64,000 nucleotides of DNA from Flavobacteriaceae bacterium (lineage in GTDB: Bacteria > Bacteroidota > Bacteroidia > Flavobacteriales > Weeksellaceae), in assembly GCA_012522185.1 (NCBI GenBank), contig JAAYKY010000007.1, positions 1-64,000 on the forward strand, in the 5' to 3' direction. Position numbers and translations under genes: made by a program. The notes under the pieces were generated by a model. The model saw only the letters and a list, made by a program, of their open reading frames with translations. It made no database searches and was not told where the DNA came from. Positions 44,995 to 54,802 of this stretch are shown here, in pieces (the stretch's first letter is position 1; each line of letters begins with the position of its first letter).

Positions 44995-46184
44995 TAAACT
45001 TTTTGAAAGATTAAACAACTACAATTCCCACCAAATCCCAATGAATTTGATAATACGGTATGGATTTCTTTGGATTTGATTTCGGTTTGAGGTTTCAAAT
45101 CAAATTCTTTCATCGGGGTTTTCCAGTTCAAATTCGCAAAAACCTTTTGATTTTTCAGTGCTAACAGCGAAAAAACCGCTTCGACTGCTCCTGCGGCAGC
45201 CAAAGTGTGTCCGGTAAAGGCTTTGGTGGAACTGAAATCGGGAATTCTTTCAAAAATCCGGCTCAAGGATTTTCCTTCCGAAAAGTCATTATTCGGTGTT
45301 GCCGTTCCGTGTGCATTAACATAATCAATCACTTCCGGTTTCAAATCCGCAATTTCCAAGGCAGTTTTCATCGCCAGATAAGCGCCTTCCCCATCGTCCG
45401 AAGAAGCGGTTTGATGAAAAGCATCATTGGCATTTCCATATCCAGCCAAAAAACCTAAAACCTTTTTATTACCAACCGATTTTTCTGACTCCAAAACGAT
45501 GTAAGCGGCTGCTTCTCCCAGATTTAATCCTTTTCGTTCTTCATCAAAAGGTTGACAATGTTCGTCCGAATAAATCATCAGCGAAGAAAATCCATTGATG
45601 GTAAATGCCGAAAGCGAATCGGTTCCGCCGACGATCACCCGATCAAGAATTCCCGCTTTGATCATTCTTGCGCCGAGCATAATCGCATTGGCAGCAGACG
45701 AGCAAGCGGTGCTGATGGTCGTTACATAATCTTTAATTCCCAAGATTTCGGCAATTTGTTCGGCGTGCACACCGCAATTTTGAGTAGGAATGAATTTCCG
45801 GTTTGCTTCCGACTCCTTGAAGTCGAAATAATATTTTTCGGTGGCGTCCATTCCGCCTACAGTGGTAGCCGAAATAAAGCCGGTTTTCAACCCGTCGTTT
45901 ACATTTATTCCGGCGGAAAGAACTGCTTCCTTAGCGGCTTTCAGGCCGATCAATGTACTTCGGGTGAAAGCTTGTTTGGGATTTAAATTTAATTCGGAAT
46001 AGAGTTCTTCATTGGAAATAAGAATCTCGCCGACCCATTTTTCCTCGTGGATCAAAGGATCTTTTACCGAATATTTTTTTATGCCGTGCCGGTTTTCCAG
46101 CAAAGAAGTTTCGTTTTCAGCCAGATTGTTTCCGATGGCCGAAATTATACCCATTCCGGTAATGGCAATCGGTTGTTTATTCAT
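44994..46184 (-). CDS. Beta-ketoacyl-ACP synthase
   Basis: ISTACSSAANAIMLGARMI (active-site Cys), VNAHGTATPNND, GHTLAAAGAVEAVFS. Confidence 0.93.
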   Translation of the reverse strand: MNKQPIAITGMGIISAIGNNLAENETSLLENRHGIKKYSVKDPLIHEEKWVGEILISNEELYSELNLNPKQAFTRSTLIGLKAAKEAVLSAGINVNDGLKTGFISATTVGGMDATEKYYFDFKESEANRKFIPTQNCGVHAEQIAEILGIKDYVTTISTACSSAANAIMLGARMIKAGILDRVIVGGTDSLSAFTINGFSSLMIYSDEHCQPFDEERKGLNLGEAAAYIVLESEKSVGNKKVLGFLAGYGNANDAFHQTASSDDGEGAYLAMKTALEIADLKPEVIDYVNAHGTATPNNDFSEGKSLSRIFERIPDFSSTKAFTGHTLAAAGAVEAVFSLLALKNQKVFANLNWKTPMKEFDLKPQTEIKSKEIHTVLSNSLGFGGNCSCLIFQKV

Positions 46185-46441
46185 TATTTCGGGCGGTTTG
46201 CTTCGATGTAATCTGCCATCGTCTGAACGGTTTCAAATACTTTTCGGCCTTCTTTGGGGTCAGCCAATTTGATTCCGTATTGTTTGTCCAACAAAACGAT
46301 CAGTTCGAGTGCGTCAATGGAGTCCAATCCCAGTCCGTCGCCAAAAAGTGGCGTATCGTCCTGTAAATCTTCAAGGGTTATATCTTCCAGGTTCAGCTGG
46401 GTGATGATTTTTTCTTTTAATTCTTGTTTTAATTCGCTCAT
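46184..46441 (-). CDS. Acyl carrier protein
   Basis: FGDGLGLDSIDALELIVLLDKQYGIKL (phosphopantetheine site DSIDALEL). Confidence 0.94.
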   Translation of the reverse strand: MSELKQELKEKIITQLNLEDITLEDLQDDTPLFGDGLGLDSIDALELIVLLDKQYGIKLADPKEGRKVFETVQTMADYIEANRPK

Positions 46442-46443
46442 TT

Positions 46444-47049
46444 CTAATGGTATAAATTTTTTATGCTTTCAATGGTATGATTAGTAGTTCCTTCATTTTC
46501 AACTAAATAAATCAAAACATCGAGGTTGTTTTCATCGGCTTCGACCCATCCTGCCAAGACTTTATCAGCCTTGTTTTCGGATAAAATCTGTTCTGTATAA
46601 TTAACGAGATTTTCCGATGAAAATTTTTCAAATATAAGGAAAAGATTTTCACTGAATAATTGATGTCGGATGCTGATTTCGCCTAGCGCAATATTGGGCA
46701 AAGTATAAACAAAAACGGCCGGACTCGCTCCGGATTCTTGATTGTAAATTGTCTCGGCGTGCTTTTGGTCAGAAGCCCAGCTTGCACCACGATTGGAAAA
46801 GACCAATGCGGTATTGGTTTCCCGGATTTGGACTTTTTTCGAAATAAATTCGACAGCCAGAAATGCCGCTTTACAAAGCAAATCCATTTTGAAAAATTTG
46901 GGATAATTCGCTTCGGAATTCCGATAAATGGTTTTCAAAAAATCCGATACGGACTCATCGGGATTTCGCTCCCATAGGACTTTTCCGTCAGAAATGATTT
47001 TCTGATTTGTAATGCGAGAATAGGATGAGATTTTCCAGGTTTGAGTCAT
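46444..47049 (-). CDS. Half-length ketosynthase-like protein of pigment cluster
   Basis: 201 aa; KS N-terminal-like LVFSNRGASWASDQKHAETI...TLPNIALGEISIRHQLFSENLFLIFE; no active-site Cys seen. Confidence 0.6.
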   Translation of the reverse strand: MTQTWKISSYSRITNQKIISDGKVLWERNPDESVSDFLKTIYRNSEANYPKFFKMDLLCKAAFLAVEFISKKVQIRETNTALVFSNRGASWASDQKHAETIYNQESGASPAVFVYTLPNIALGEISIRHQLFSENLFLIFEKFSSENLVNYTEQILSENKADKVLAGWVEADENNLDVLIYLVENEGTTNHTIESIKNLYH

Positions 47050-47457
47050 CTATTTACTTAATATTTCTTTGAATTTATGTAAATCAGCAATTGAAACTTT
47101 AGGGAATTCAATATCATTTAAAACATTAAAATCTTTATCATGCGTGATGATAAATTCAGCTCCTGAATTGATGGCAGCATCTATAAATTTATTATCATCG
47201 GGATCGTCTTTAATTAAATTCCATTTATAAAAAACATCAACTTGTTCGGTGTTTGATGAGTTTAAAATTTCTAAAATAATATTTTCGGCTAATGTAGGGG
47301 AATAAAAATCAGCAATGATTTCATTGTATTCATCTAAAATCTCATTTGAATAACATAAAATGAAATCTTTTCTTCGAAAAGCGTCCCACGCCCATCGAAA
47401 TTTTGATTGTTTCGGAATGGAAACTAAAAGACAATTAGTGTCCAAAATAATTTTCAT
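47050..47457 (-). CDS. PIN-domain toxin (TA system, COG1569-like)
   Basis: MKIILDTNCLLVSIP; DPDDNKFIDAAINSGAEFIITHDKDF. Confidence 0.88.
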   Translation of the reverse strand: MKIILDTNCLLVSIPKQSKFRWAWDAFRRKDFILCYSNEILDEYNEIIADFYSPTLAENIILEILNSSNTEQVDVFYKWNLIKDDPDDNKFIDAAINSGAEFIITHDKDFNVLNDIEFPKVSIADLHKFKEILSK

Positions 47458-47687
47458 TATTTATAAGGAGTTCTTTTGTGAGCCTGAAGAAAGTCTTCTA
47501 ATTTTTCTTGAGAGAGATTTTTATTCTTCCAAATAAAATCAGCTTCTTCATCTACTTTTTTCTGATAAAATTCAACCAAAAAATCCTTCAGCTCCTCTAA
47601 ACTCAAATTATCATGACTATGTGAGAACATTTTGAGTAAATGAAGTTGAATGGAATTCAATGGATTTTCTAAAGCAGGATTACTCAT
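47457..47687 (-). CDS. Putative antitoxin of the PIN toxin
   Basis: 76-aa ORF directly upstream, TAATG overlap with the toxin start. Confidence 0.7.
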   Translation of the reverse strand: MSNPALENPLNSIQLHLLKMFSHSHDNLSLEELKDFLVEFYQKKVDEEADFIWKNKNLSQEKLEDFLQAHKRTPYK

Positions 47688-47739
47688 TTTTGTTTAATCA
47701 TTTACACAAATATACAATATATAGCTAAATTAAAACAGT

Positions 47740-48855
47740 CTAAACTTTCTCAAAAACCGTTGCAATATTACTTCCCCCAAAACCCGAAGCGGTTTTTAAA
47801 AAAGTTTTCAATTTTTTCTTTTCGGCAGTTCGGATGATATTGACCGGATGTGTCGTCCCTTGATTTTCAAATCTAAGCGAAGGAATGAGTACATTGTTTT
47901 TCAGAGAATGAATGCTCAGAATGGTTTCCAAAATTCCGCTCGCGCCCAATGTATGTCCGAAATAAGCTTTGAGACTATTGGTCGGGATTTCCGATAAACC
48001 GCAACGATGAAAAGCAATCGACTCCATTTCATCATTGTACAAAGTGGCGGTTCCATGAGCTGAAATAAAATCAATTTCCACTTCGGAATTTTCCAATGCT
48101 TTTTGGATACTTCGAACCAAACCTTCGCCGGTTCGCGAGGGACCTGAAATATGATTGGCATCGTTGAAATTCCCACTTCCGAGAATTTTTACAGAATTTT
48201 CCGAAGGAATTTTACTCAGACAAACTGCTGCAATGGCTTCGCCTAAATTAATCCCGTTTCGGTCGCGATCAAAGGGTTTGCAAACCGTATCGCTCACCGC
48301 TTGAAAAGACTCAAAACCCGATAAAATAAAACGGGAAACTTCATCGGCTCCAATGACAATGGCATTTTCAAATTGATCCGATTGCAATAATCTTCGGGCA
48401 TATTCAATGGCCAATGAACCCGAAATACAGGCATTGGAAAGGATTTGAATTTTATTTTTCAGTGAAAAATATTGCTCGATTTTTTGGGTCAATGAAGTCA
48501 GCAAAGCTCTGTCGTTTGAAAACTCCGAATTGGGATTTCCTAAAATGGAAATATTCCCTTTGGTGGAAGAAAGAATCACTAAAGTTTTTTCATTCAGCTG
48601 TACGTTTTTCTTCGAAATCAAATCTTTCAGACAAAGAACAATCAGTTTTTCGAGTCGGGTAAAACTTTCGTCTGCAATTAAACCTTCCCAATTTTTTTCT
48701 TCAATCAGCGCAGCCGGAAAATCATTTGGAGAAAGTTGAGGGTTCGAATGTTTTTTCACCGCTGACTGTCCCGACAGGATTTTTTCAAACGCCAGTTCGC
48801 TTCCGAGTCCGAAAGGAGTGATCAAAGAATCTGCTGTTATGAAAATATCGGTCAT
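47740..48855 (-). CDS. Beta-ketoacyl-ACP synthase
   Basis: Start at MTDIFITADS; LSNACISGSLAIEYARRLL, SAHGTATLYNDEME, FGHTLGASGILETILS. Confidence 0.92.
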   Translation of the reverse strand: MTDIFITADSLITPFGLGSELAFEKILSGQSAVKKHSNPQLSPNDFPAALIEEKNWEGLIADESFTRLEKLIVLCLKDLISKKNVQLNEKTLVILSSTKGNISILGNPNSEFSNDRALLTSLTQKIEQYFSLKNKIQILSNACISGSLAIEYARRLLQSDQFENAIVIGADEVSRFILSGFESFQAVSDTVCKPFDRDRNGINLGEAIAAVCLSKIPSENSVKILGSGNFNDANHISGPSRTGEGLVRSIQKALENSEVEIDFISAHGTATLYNDEMESIAFHRCGLSEIPTNSLKAYFGHTLGASGILETILSIHSLKNNVLIPSLRFENQGTTHPVNIIRTAEKKKLKTFLKTASGFGGSNIATVFEKV

Positions 48856-48870
48856 TTTAAATTCTATTTT

Positions 48871-48910
48871 TACCACAAAGTACACTAAGTTTTTTCACAA
48901 AGTACACAAG
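48871..48910. repeat. Dispersed repeat TACCACAAAGTACACTAAGTTTTTTCACAAAGTACACAAG
   Basis: Shares ACCAC..GTACAC..AAG / CACAAAG units with 20787-20830. Confidence 0.6.
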
Positions 48911-48941
48911 AAATAATTGGTACATTATTATTATTTTAAAA

Positions 48942-49355
48942 TTACATTAAATCATATTTCTTTTTCCATTCCTCAAAAAACGGCGGATTGGACAGAAATA
49001 ATTCGCCTTTTTCCTGGTCGGTAAAAACCTGAATCGTTTCTCCGGTTGCGACGAGCTGGCCTTCTTCGTTGAAAATTTTATACGTAAAATGCAGTTTTGC
49101 CGCCGCTTGATTGATATGAGTGGTTTCAATGCTCGCCCAATCTCCGTGTCGCAGAGGCAATTTATAATCCACAGTACACTTTACAATCGGTGCAAATAGT
49201 CCCGCGTTTTGAATGTCTTTGTAAGAAATCCCAAATTTCTCGCCAAATGCTTCCCGTCCGTCTTCCAGATAGGTCACATAATGCCCGTGCCAGACAATCC
49301 CCAACGGATCCGTCTCGTTAAATCTTACCCTAAATTTTGAAGTATGTGAAAGCAT
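48942..49355 (-). CDS. Acyl-CoA thioesterase (4-hydroxybenzoyl-CoA thioesterase-like)
   Basis: VRFNETDPLGIVWHGHYVTYLEDGREAFGE. Confidence 0.92.
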   Translation of the reverse strand: MLSHTSKFRVRFNETDPLGIVWHGHYVTYLEDGREAFGEKFGISYKDIQNAGLFAPIVKCTVDYKLPLRHGDWASIETTHINQAAAKLHFTYKIFNEEGQLVATGETIQVFTDQEKGELFLSNPPFFEEWKKKYDLM

Positions 49356-49357
49356 TT

Positions 49358-49867
49358 TTATTCTATATTTAAATCAAGCACTCCTAAGTTGTTCTCAATT
49401 ATTGGGGTAACTTCAAAAGTTACAGGAATGTCATGAGGCTTTCCTAATAAATTTGTTCCCTTAAGAAATTGGTTGTTTTTTATTAATACTAAACTTTCAA
49501 ACCAACAATCAAAAAAATTAACAAAATCATGAAAATAATTGTTGCAAATTGAAATAGTGTTTTGTTGATTATGTCCTCCCGACTGAAAGTCTAAATATTC
49601 TTCAAATACACAGTTTTCTATCTGTAGTCCGCCTTGGAAATATGTAAATACGAATTGTGATTTTTTAAATTTGGTATTGGATAGTTTGACGACTTTATTA
49701 AATCTTGTTACGCTACCGGAAAAATATTCTATTTCACAATTCTCTATTATAACTTCTTTATTCCAAATTTTATTTGTTTCAAGATTAATTTGTCCAGATA
49801 TGGTTAGCCCAACTAATGGTTTTCCTTTTTGTAAAAGTTCTAAAGCTTCAAAATTTGTGACTTTCAT
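49358..49867 (-). CDS. Pentapeptide-repeat-like / beta-helix hypothetical protein
   Basis: Repeated F/L-centred short motifs (NTKFKKSQFVFTYF, ENCVFEEYLDFQ, NNYFHDFVNFFDC). Confidence 0.5.
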   Translation of the reverse strand: MKVTNFEALELLQKGKPLVGLTISGQINLETNKIWNKEVIIENCEIEYFSGSVTRFNKVVKLSNTKFKKSQFVFTYFQGGLQIENCVFEEYLDFQSGGHNQQNTISICNNYFHDFVNFFDCWFESLVLIKNNQFLKGTNLLGKPHDIPVTFEVTPIIENNLGVLDLNIE

Positions 49868-49875
49868 TGCCTTCT

Positions 49876-51168
49876 TTATATCAAGTTATTCCTCTTATTA
49901 ATCCAAACCGAAAGCATAAAAGTTCCGACAAAAAACAGAAACAAAAACAATAATTCTTTGGAAATATCCATTAGACTTCCGTTCCGTAAAATGATGTCAT
50001 AAAAAGCCGTAATTCCCCAGTTCATCGGCGAAAACACCGCCACTTTCTGCATAATTTCCGGCATCATATAAACCGGCACCCAAATTCCACCGATGGCCGA
50101 TAGGATAATCGTAAAAATCGCTCCGAAGGGCGCACTTTGTTCCTGGGTTTTCATAATCGTTCCGATTAAAATTCCCAATCCGATGGCTGCAAAGGACGAG
50201 AAAATCACCACGATGGTCATCGGGATTAATTTTCCGCCGGGTTTGAAAGGAATCAATCCCAATTGTGGGAAAATAAATCTCGCAATCAGCAACATTACCA
50301 CAAACTGAATCAGACAAATCACGGTATAAGTGATGATTTTGCCGGACGCAATCGTCGCATAGGAAACTGGACTTGTACGAATGCGGATGATGGTTCCCAG
50401 ATTTTTTTCTTTGACGATGTTGATGCCAAGCGGGACGACAATAAAGAAAATTCCGAAAAGAATCCAAGCGGGAACGTTGTGCTGAACCGTGTTGGGATGA
50501 ATTCCATCTTCGCCTTTTTGGGCAATGATTTCCTCGAACTGAATCGCATTTTCGGTCATCGTATTTCCTTCGGTTTCGATGCCCATTTGTTCTTCAAAAA
50601 CCGAATAAATCTTTCGGGACTCCACTTTGGACATCAGTTTTTCAATATCGTTTTTGACGGAATTCCTAAAAGTTTCGCCAACGGCCGGATCAAAATATAG
50701 TTTGATTTTGGATAAATTTTCTTCGACTAAATCTTCCGAACTGTTTTCAGAAGAATCGTTTTCTTCGAGTGAAAATTCGGCGAGAATTTTTTCGACATTG
50801 GAATGAATTCTTGTTTCCAGTCCTTCGGAAAGATTTTCAGGAATGACAAGCGCAATCTGGTATTTTCCGTCGCTGACGAGTTTGAGTGCGGTCGTTTCAT
50901 CGATGGCTTCATCTTTCCAATTCTGAATCAATTCCAGTGCTTCTGCTTCTTCGATATTTTTTTCAATGATTTCCCCGAATTCGCCTTGGTCATTGTTCAC
51001 CAAAACCACCGACATTGTATTGCTTGTAGAGTCCTTGAATGTAGTTTGCTGAATAAGCGTAATGGTAATCAGCAAAATCGCGGGCATGATGAAAAGAATG
51101 CCCAATCCGCCCCAATCGCGCACCAAAAGCAACATTTCTTTCTTTATGGAAGCCAATAATTTATGCAT
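49876..51168 (-). CDS. ABC-2 type transporter permease
   Basis: N-terminal TM, large extracytoplasmic loop, multiple C-terminal TMs (ABC2_membrane_3 type). Confidence 0.88.
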   Translation of the reverse strand: MHKLLASIKKEMLLLVRDWGGLGILFIMPAILLITITLIQQTTFKDSTSNTMSVVLVNNDQGEFGEIIEKNIEEAEALELIQNWKDEAIDETTALKLVSDGKYQIALVIPENLSEGLETRIHSNVEKILAEFSLEENDSSENSSEDLVEENLSKIKLYFDPAVGETFRNSVKNDIEKLMSKVESRKIYSVFEEQMGIETEGNTMTENAIQFEEIIAQKGEDGIHPNTVQHNVPAWILFGIFFIVVPLGINIVKEKNLGTIIRIRTSPVSYATIASGKIITYTVICLIQFVVMLLIARFIFPQLGLIPFKPGGKLIPMTIVVIFSSFAAIGLGILIGTIMKTQEQSAPFGAIFTIILSAIGGIWVPVYMMPEIMQKVAVFSPMNWGITAFYDIILRNGSLMDISKELLFLFLFFVGTFMLSVWINKRNNLI

Positions 51169-51907
51169 TTCGAATTTGATTTCCGGTTAGTTCCAAAAAG
51201 ACTTCTTCCAGATTGGAAGCTCCTTTTACGTTTTGAATCAGCTCTTCCGAACTGCCTTCAATCAAGATCTTTCCTTGGTCGATGATGCTCAGTCGCGTAC
51301 AGAAATCCTGTGCTTCGACCAAATGATGCGAAGTATAAAGAATGGTGGTTCCGTTGGAATTTAATTCCTTTAAAATATTGATAATCACTTCTTTGGATTG
51401 AATATCTACGCCAACGGTGGGTTCGTCGAGAAAGAGAACTTCGGGTTGATGGAGGATTCCGGTCAGAAGGTTGATCCTACGTTTCATTCCGCCGGAAAAG
51501 TTCTTTACCGGACGATTTCTAAAATCCGTTAGGTTTACTTTTTCCAATCCGGTATCGATGCGATTTTTCAGATCTTTTCCGTGGAGATTGTACAAACTTC
51601 CAAAGAATTCTAGGTTTTCATAAGCCGTCAAAGTTGGATAGAGCGCATATTCTTGGGGTACCACACCGATTTTTTTCTGGATGCTGGTTTTATGCGATTT
51701 GAAGTTTAAATTGTTGATCAAAATTTCACCTGAAGTAGGCGACAGCAGTCCGCACATCATGGAAATAAGTGTGGTTTTTCCGACACCGTTTGGGCCGAGC
51801 AAACCAAAAATTTCGCCTTTTGAAATATCCAGATTGAAGTCTTGGATGACAAAGGTTTTCTTTCCGTCATAGGATTTGCTCAGATTATGGCATTGAATGG
51901 CTTCCAT
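51161..51907 (-). CDS. ABC transporter ATP-binding protein
   Basis: Start at MEAIQCHNLSKSY; GLLGPNGVGKTTL, NFSGGMKRR, LFLDEPTVGVD. Confidence 0.95.
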   Translation of the reverse strand: MEAIQCHNLSKSYDGKKTFVIQDFNLDISKGEIFGLLGPNGVGKTTLISMMCGLLSPTSGEILINNLNFKSHKTSIQKKIGVVPQEYALYPTLTAYENLEFFGSLYNLHGKDLKNRIDTGLEKVNLTDFRNRPVKNFSGGMKRRINLLTGILHQPEVLFLDEPTVGVDIQSKEVIINILKELNSNGTTILYTSHHLVEAQDFCTRLSIIDQGKILIEGSSEELIQNVKGASNLEEVFLELTGNQIRNA

Positions 51908-51996
51908 CGATTGCGAAAGTAAAAAAGTTTGTAGAAAGAACAATGATTTGGAGCTTTGATTCCCTAAATCTTATTTGATTTGGATGAATTTAAATC

Positions 51997-52035
51997 AAAA
52001 AAAATCGGAGAATGCTTTGTCAGCACTCTCCGATT
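51997..52035 (-). terminator. Rho-independent terminator of the downstream-facing T9SS gene
   Basis: Minus strand AATCGGAGAGTGCT-GACAA-AGCATTCTCCGATTTTTTTT. Confidence 0.85.
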
Positions 52036-52069
52036 ATAGTCAGCTACCTATTTTCAGGAAGCGAATTTA

Positions 52070-54565
52070 TTATTTCTTAATTACTTTGAAAGTTTCAATT
52101 ACTCCATTTTCCAAAGTCACTCGGATCACATATAGTCCGCTGTTTAATGCGCTCATATTGATCTGACCGTTCTGAACTTTTGCATTGTTCTGAACTTTTT
52201 GTCCTGTCAAATTAAAGATTTCAACTGAATTCACAGCTTTTTGTGAATTGATGTTCAGAATATCTGTTACCGGGTTTGGATAATAGCTGAAGTCTGAAGC
52301 CATCAATTCGTTTGAACCTAAAGTAGCACATTCGCCTACGAGTTCCAATACTCCGTCCGCTTCGTATTCGAATACGGAAGTATTTGTTACCCAAATTAAA
52401 TCATCTGGATCGAAAATATACTGTTCGTATGAAGTATTCAGGGTTTGATTTGCCTCAAGGTAAACCATCTGTGCGTTGGATTCGATTTGAGCTCCCACCC
52501 AGAACGTTGTGTTTTCTTCTTCAGCAATTAACTCAAATGGATTGATATCGAATGTTACTTCGTATGCGATGAATCCAAAGTTTCCACCTACGTTTTTAAT
52601 GGACGATGGCGTCAGTCCAGTAAATGCAATTAGTTCTTCTCCAGGGCCATTTCCATCGGAGTCAGCGTACAGATAGATGTCTCCTGCGTTGATTTCTGCC
52701 AGAGGTTCAATCCAAAGATTAAGTTTAACTTGCTCAATGGTGAACATTTCTCCTGCTTGTACTTCGAAGTCATTTGCGAAGATATACTGATCAATTGGAC
52801 CTAAACCTGTTTGGAAGTTTTCCCCAGGAGTTTCTTTGCCACAATCATCTTCCTCTGCGGGAGTTCCTTCCTCTACCATCAGACTATAGTCCTCCGTTTG
52901 TCCGTAGAAATATTCGCCACAAGCTTGAATAGGATTTGCGTTGTAGTTTTTAATTACTCTCATTCGGGTAAGTCCTGTAAGTGCGTCGTTTGGAACTTGG
53001 ATGTCAGCGGTTACTTGCTGTCCGTCCATTCCACTTGAGTTAAACAAAGCTCCTATGTGGTAAAGTTCAGTTTCTGTATCAAATTCTCCGTCTTGATTCC
53101 AGTCGATGAATACGTTTACATAGTTTACATATCCATCTCCGGTGTAGCCTTCAACGGCAATTGGATAAGTTTGTCCTTGAGAAACATTGGCAATCATGTC
53201 CAAGAAGAATTCATTGGGAGTGATTGAGTCAGCAGAAGTTTCATTGTCAATTTCTTCAAAATTCACATATGTGATTGGTTCTGCAACTCCTTCAAAGCTT
53301 GCTGCGCAATAGGTATCGTTTACTTCTACTATAAATGCACAAGCGCTGATTACATTGCCATCTGCATCTCTTAATTCGTGATAAACAGAAGTCGTTCCAA
53401 TTGGGAATTCAGATCCAGAGGGAAGTCCGTTTACCAATACGATTTCCAATCCTTCCGGTACTTCATCTATGCATTCAAAACTTAATTCGTAGTTTACTAC
53501 TGCTGTTGATTCTCCGTTTTCAGCAGTTACACTGATGTTTTCAGGACAAATCAATGTACATTCGGATTCGATCAATAATTTATCATCGAAATAAATCGCC
53601 CATCCTGATGCCATGAAAGCAGGTCCGTCAGTAAATCCTGCTACGTAGTTTCCATCTGTTGAAATTCTGTAAGCAGTTCCACCTAAATCGCTACCACTGA
53701 TACCGAAATTGGCCAATACGTCCGTAATTAGCCTTGGTTGATTACCTAAAAACGAATGATAGATAACCGGAGATCTAGAAAATCCGGGAGCTTCTGCATA
53801 TCCCACTGCTACATCTGTATTGGAAATAGAAGTAAAAGTGACAGCATAGTGTGATGCGGGAGCGGTAAAGCTTTGCAAGGTAGCATTGGCAACGTCATAA
53901 ATAATCGCTTGACCTTCCAACTCTCCCACGGCCAATCCATTATCATTAATTCCACTCATGGAGCCGACATTCTCTTCAATAACTGTAGTTGTACCGTCAG
54001 GATTGAAGATCGCTGGCATCCTGAAAGTTCCCGATGGCAAATCATCTACCCATCCTACCGCATATCCATCATTGTTAACGCCATACGCAGCACTGTATTC
54101 GTAGGCTGGATCGTCCAAAAGTCTAAGTTCGTTGGTTTCTGTGTTGTAGATGAACCCCCAAGCTGTATTTGTAGTTGGATCCCATGTGGTTTGACCAACC
54201 ACCCAAATTCCATTTTCTGAAATATCATAAAGCGTATCATCCTCTGTCAAAGAAATAGGGAAGGGCGTCCAAACTCCATCGAGCCTAACACCAAGAGAAC
54301 CACTTGACATATATCCTACAACTTGCTCCAAGTCATTGATAGCAGACACTCGGACAGCATCGCTTTCGATTCCTGAAGATGAATTCGTTGTGAAATCATA
54401 ATATCCTCCACTATGGAGTCCATGACCTTGGCTGTTGATGTCCATAATCGCAGTCCCAAAGCCCGACAATTGATTTAATTGTACTTGAGCTGAAACCAAG
54501 CCACCCATAACCATTCCTCCGGCAATCAATAGTGACTTAGCTTTTAAAAAATAATTGTTACTCAT
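52070..54565 (-). CDS. Large secreted protein: HAF-like repeats, GEVED-like domain, T9SS type A sorting domain
   Basis: GVNNDGYAVGWVDD / GINDNGLAVGEL repeats; VFIDWNQDGEFDTETELY; FSYYPNPVTDILNINS...LNSGLYVIRVTLENGVIETFKVIKK. Confidence 0.88.
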   Translation of the reverse strand: MSNNYFLKAKSLLIAGGMVMGGLVSAQVQLNQLSGFGTAIMDINSQGHGLHSGGYYDFTTNSSSGIESDAVRVSAINDLEQVVGYMSSGSLGVRLDGVWTPFPISLTEDDTLYDISENGIWVVGQTTWDPTTNTAWGFIYNTETNELRLLDDPAYEYSAAYGVNNDGYAVGWVDDLPSGTFRMPAIFNPDGTTTVIEENVGSMSGINDNGLAVGELEGQAIIYDVANATLQSFTAPASHYAVTFTSISNTDVAVGYAEAPGFSRSPVIYHSFLGNQPRLITDVLANFGISGSDLGGTAYRISTDGNYVAGFTDGPAFMASGWAIYFDDKLLIESECTLICPENISVTAENGESTAVVNYELSFECIDEVPEGLEIVLVNGLPSGSEFPIGTTSVYHELRDADGNVISACAFIVEVNDTYCAASFEGVAEPITYVNFEEIDNETSADSITPNEFFLDMIANVSQGQTYPIAVEGYTGDGYVNYVNVFIDWNQDGEFDTETELYHIGALFNSSGMDGQQVTADIQVPNDALTGLTRMRVIKNYNANPIQACGEYFYGQTEDYSLMVEEGTPAEEDDCGKETPGENFQTGLGPIDQYIFANDFEVQAGEMFTIEQVKLNLWIEPLAEINAGDIYLYADSDGNGPGEELIAFTGLTPSSIKNVGGNFGFIAYEVTFDINPFELIAEEENTTFWVGAQIESNAQMVYLEANQTLNTSYEQYIFDPDDLIWVTNTSVFEYEADGVLELVGECATLGSNELMASDFSYYPNPVTDILNINSQKAVNSVEIFNLTGQKVQNNAKVQNGQINMSALNSGLYVIRVTLENGVIETFKVIKK

Positions 54566-54802
54566 GCTTTTTAGTTATTTTAATGTAAAATCTAGCTAAC
54601 AATATTAGACATAAATTTTCTTAATATAACCTATATAATAGGCATGACTCTTTAAAAATTCACGAATTTTTAAACACTAAATAAATCTCCTTTGTTTTGA
54701 TTTTTAGCGATTTAATTAAATTTATTAGGGATTTAGAAAGGAATTGTGTTTTCAACCGAGATTCGAAGAGAAACTTAGATTTTTCAAAAAAATTAAATCG
54801 TT

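Noticed and set aside
45552-45986. 144-aa plus-strand ORF antisense to a ketosynthase
   Set aside because: Active-site motifs are on the minus strand; this is a shadow ORF.
50263-50700. 145-aa plus-strand ORF antisense to the ABC permease
   Set aside because: Shadow ORF, no TM pattern or motif of its own.
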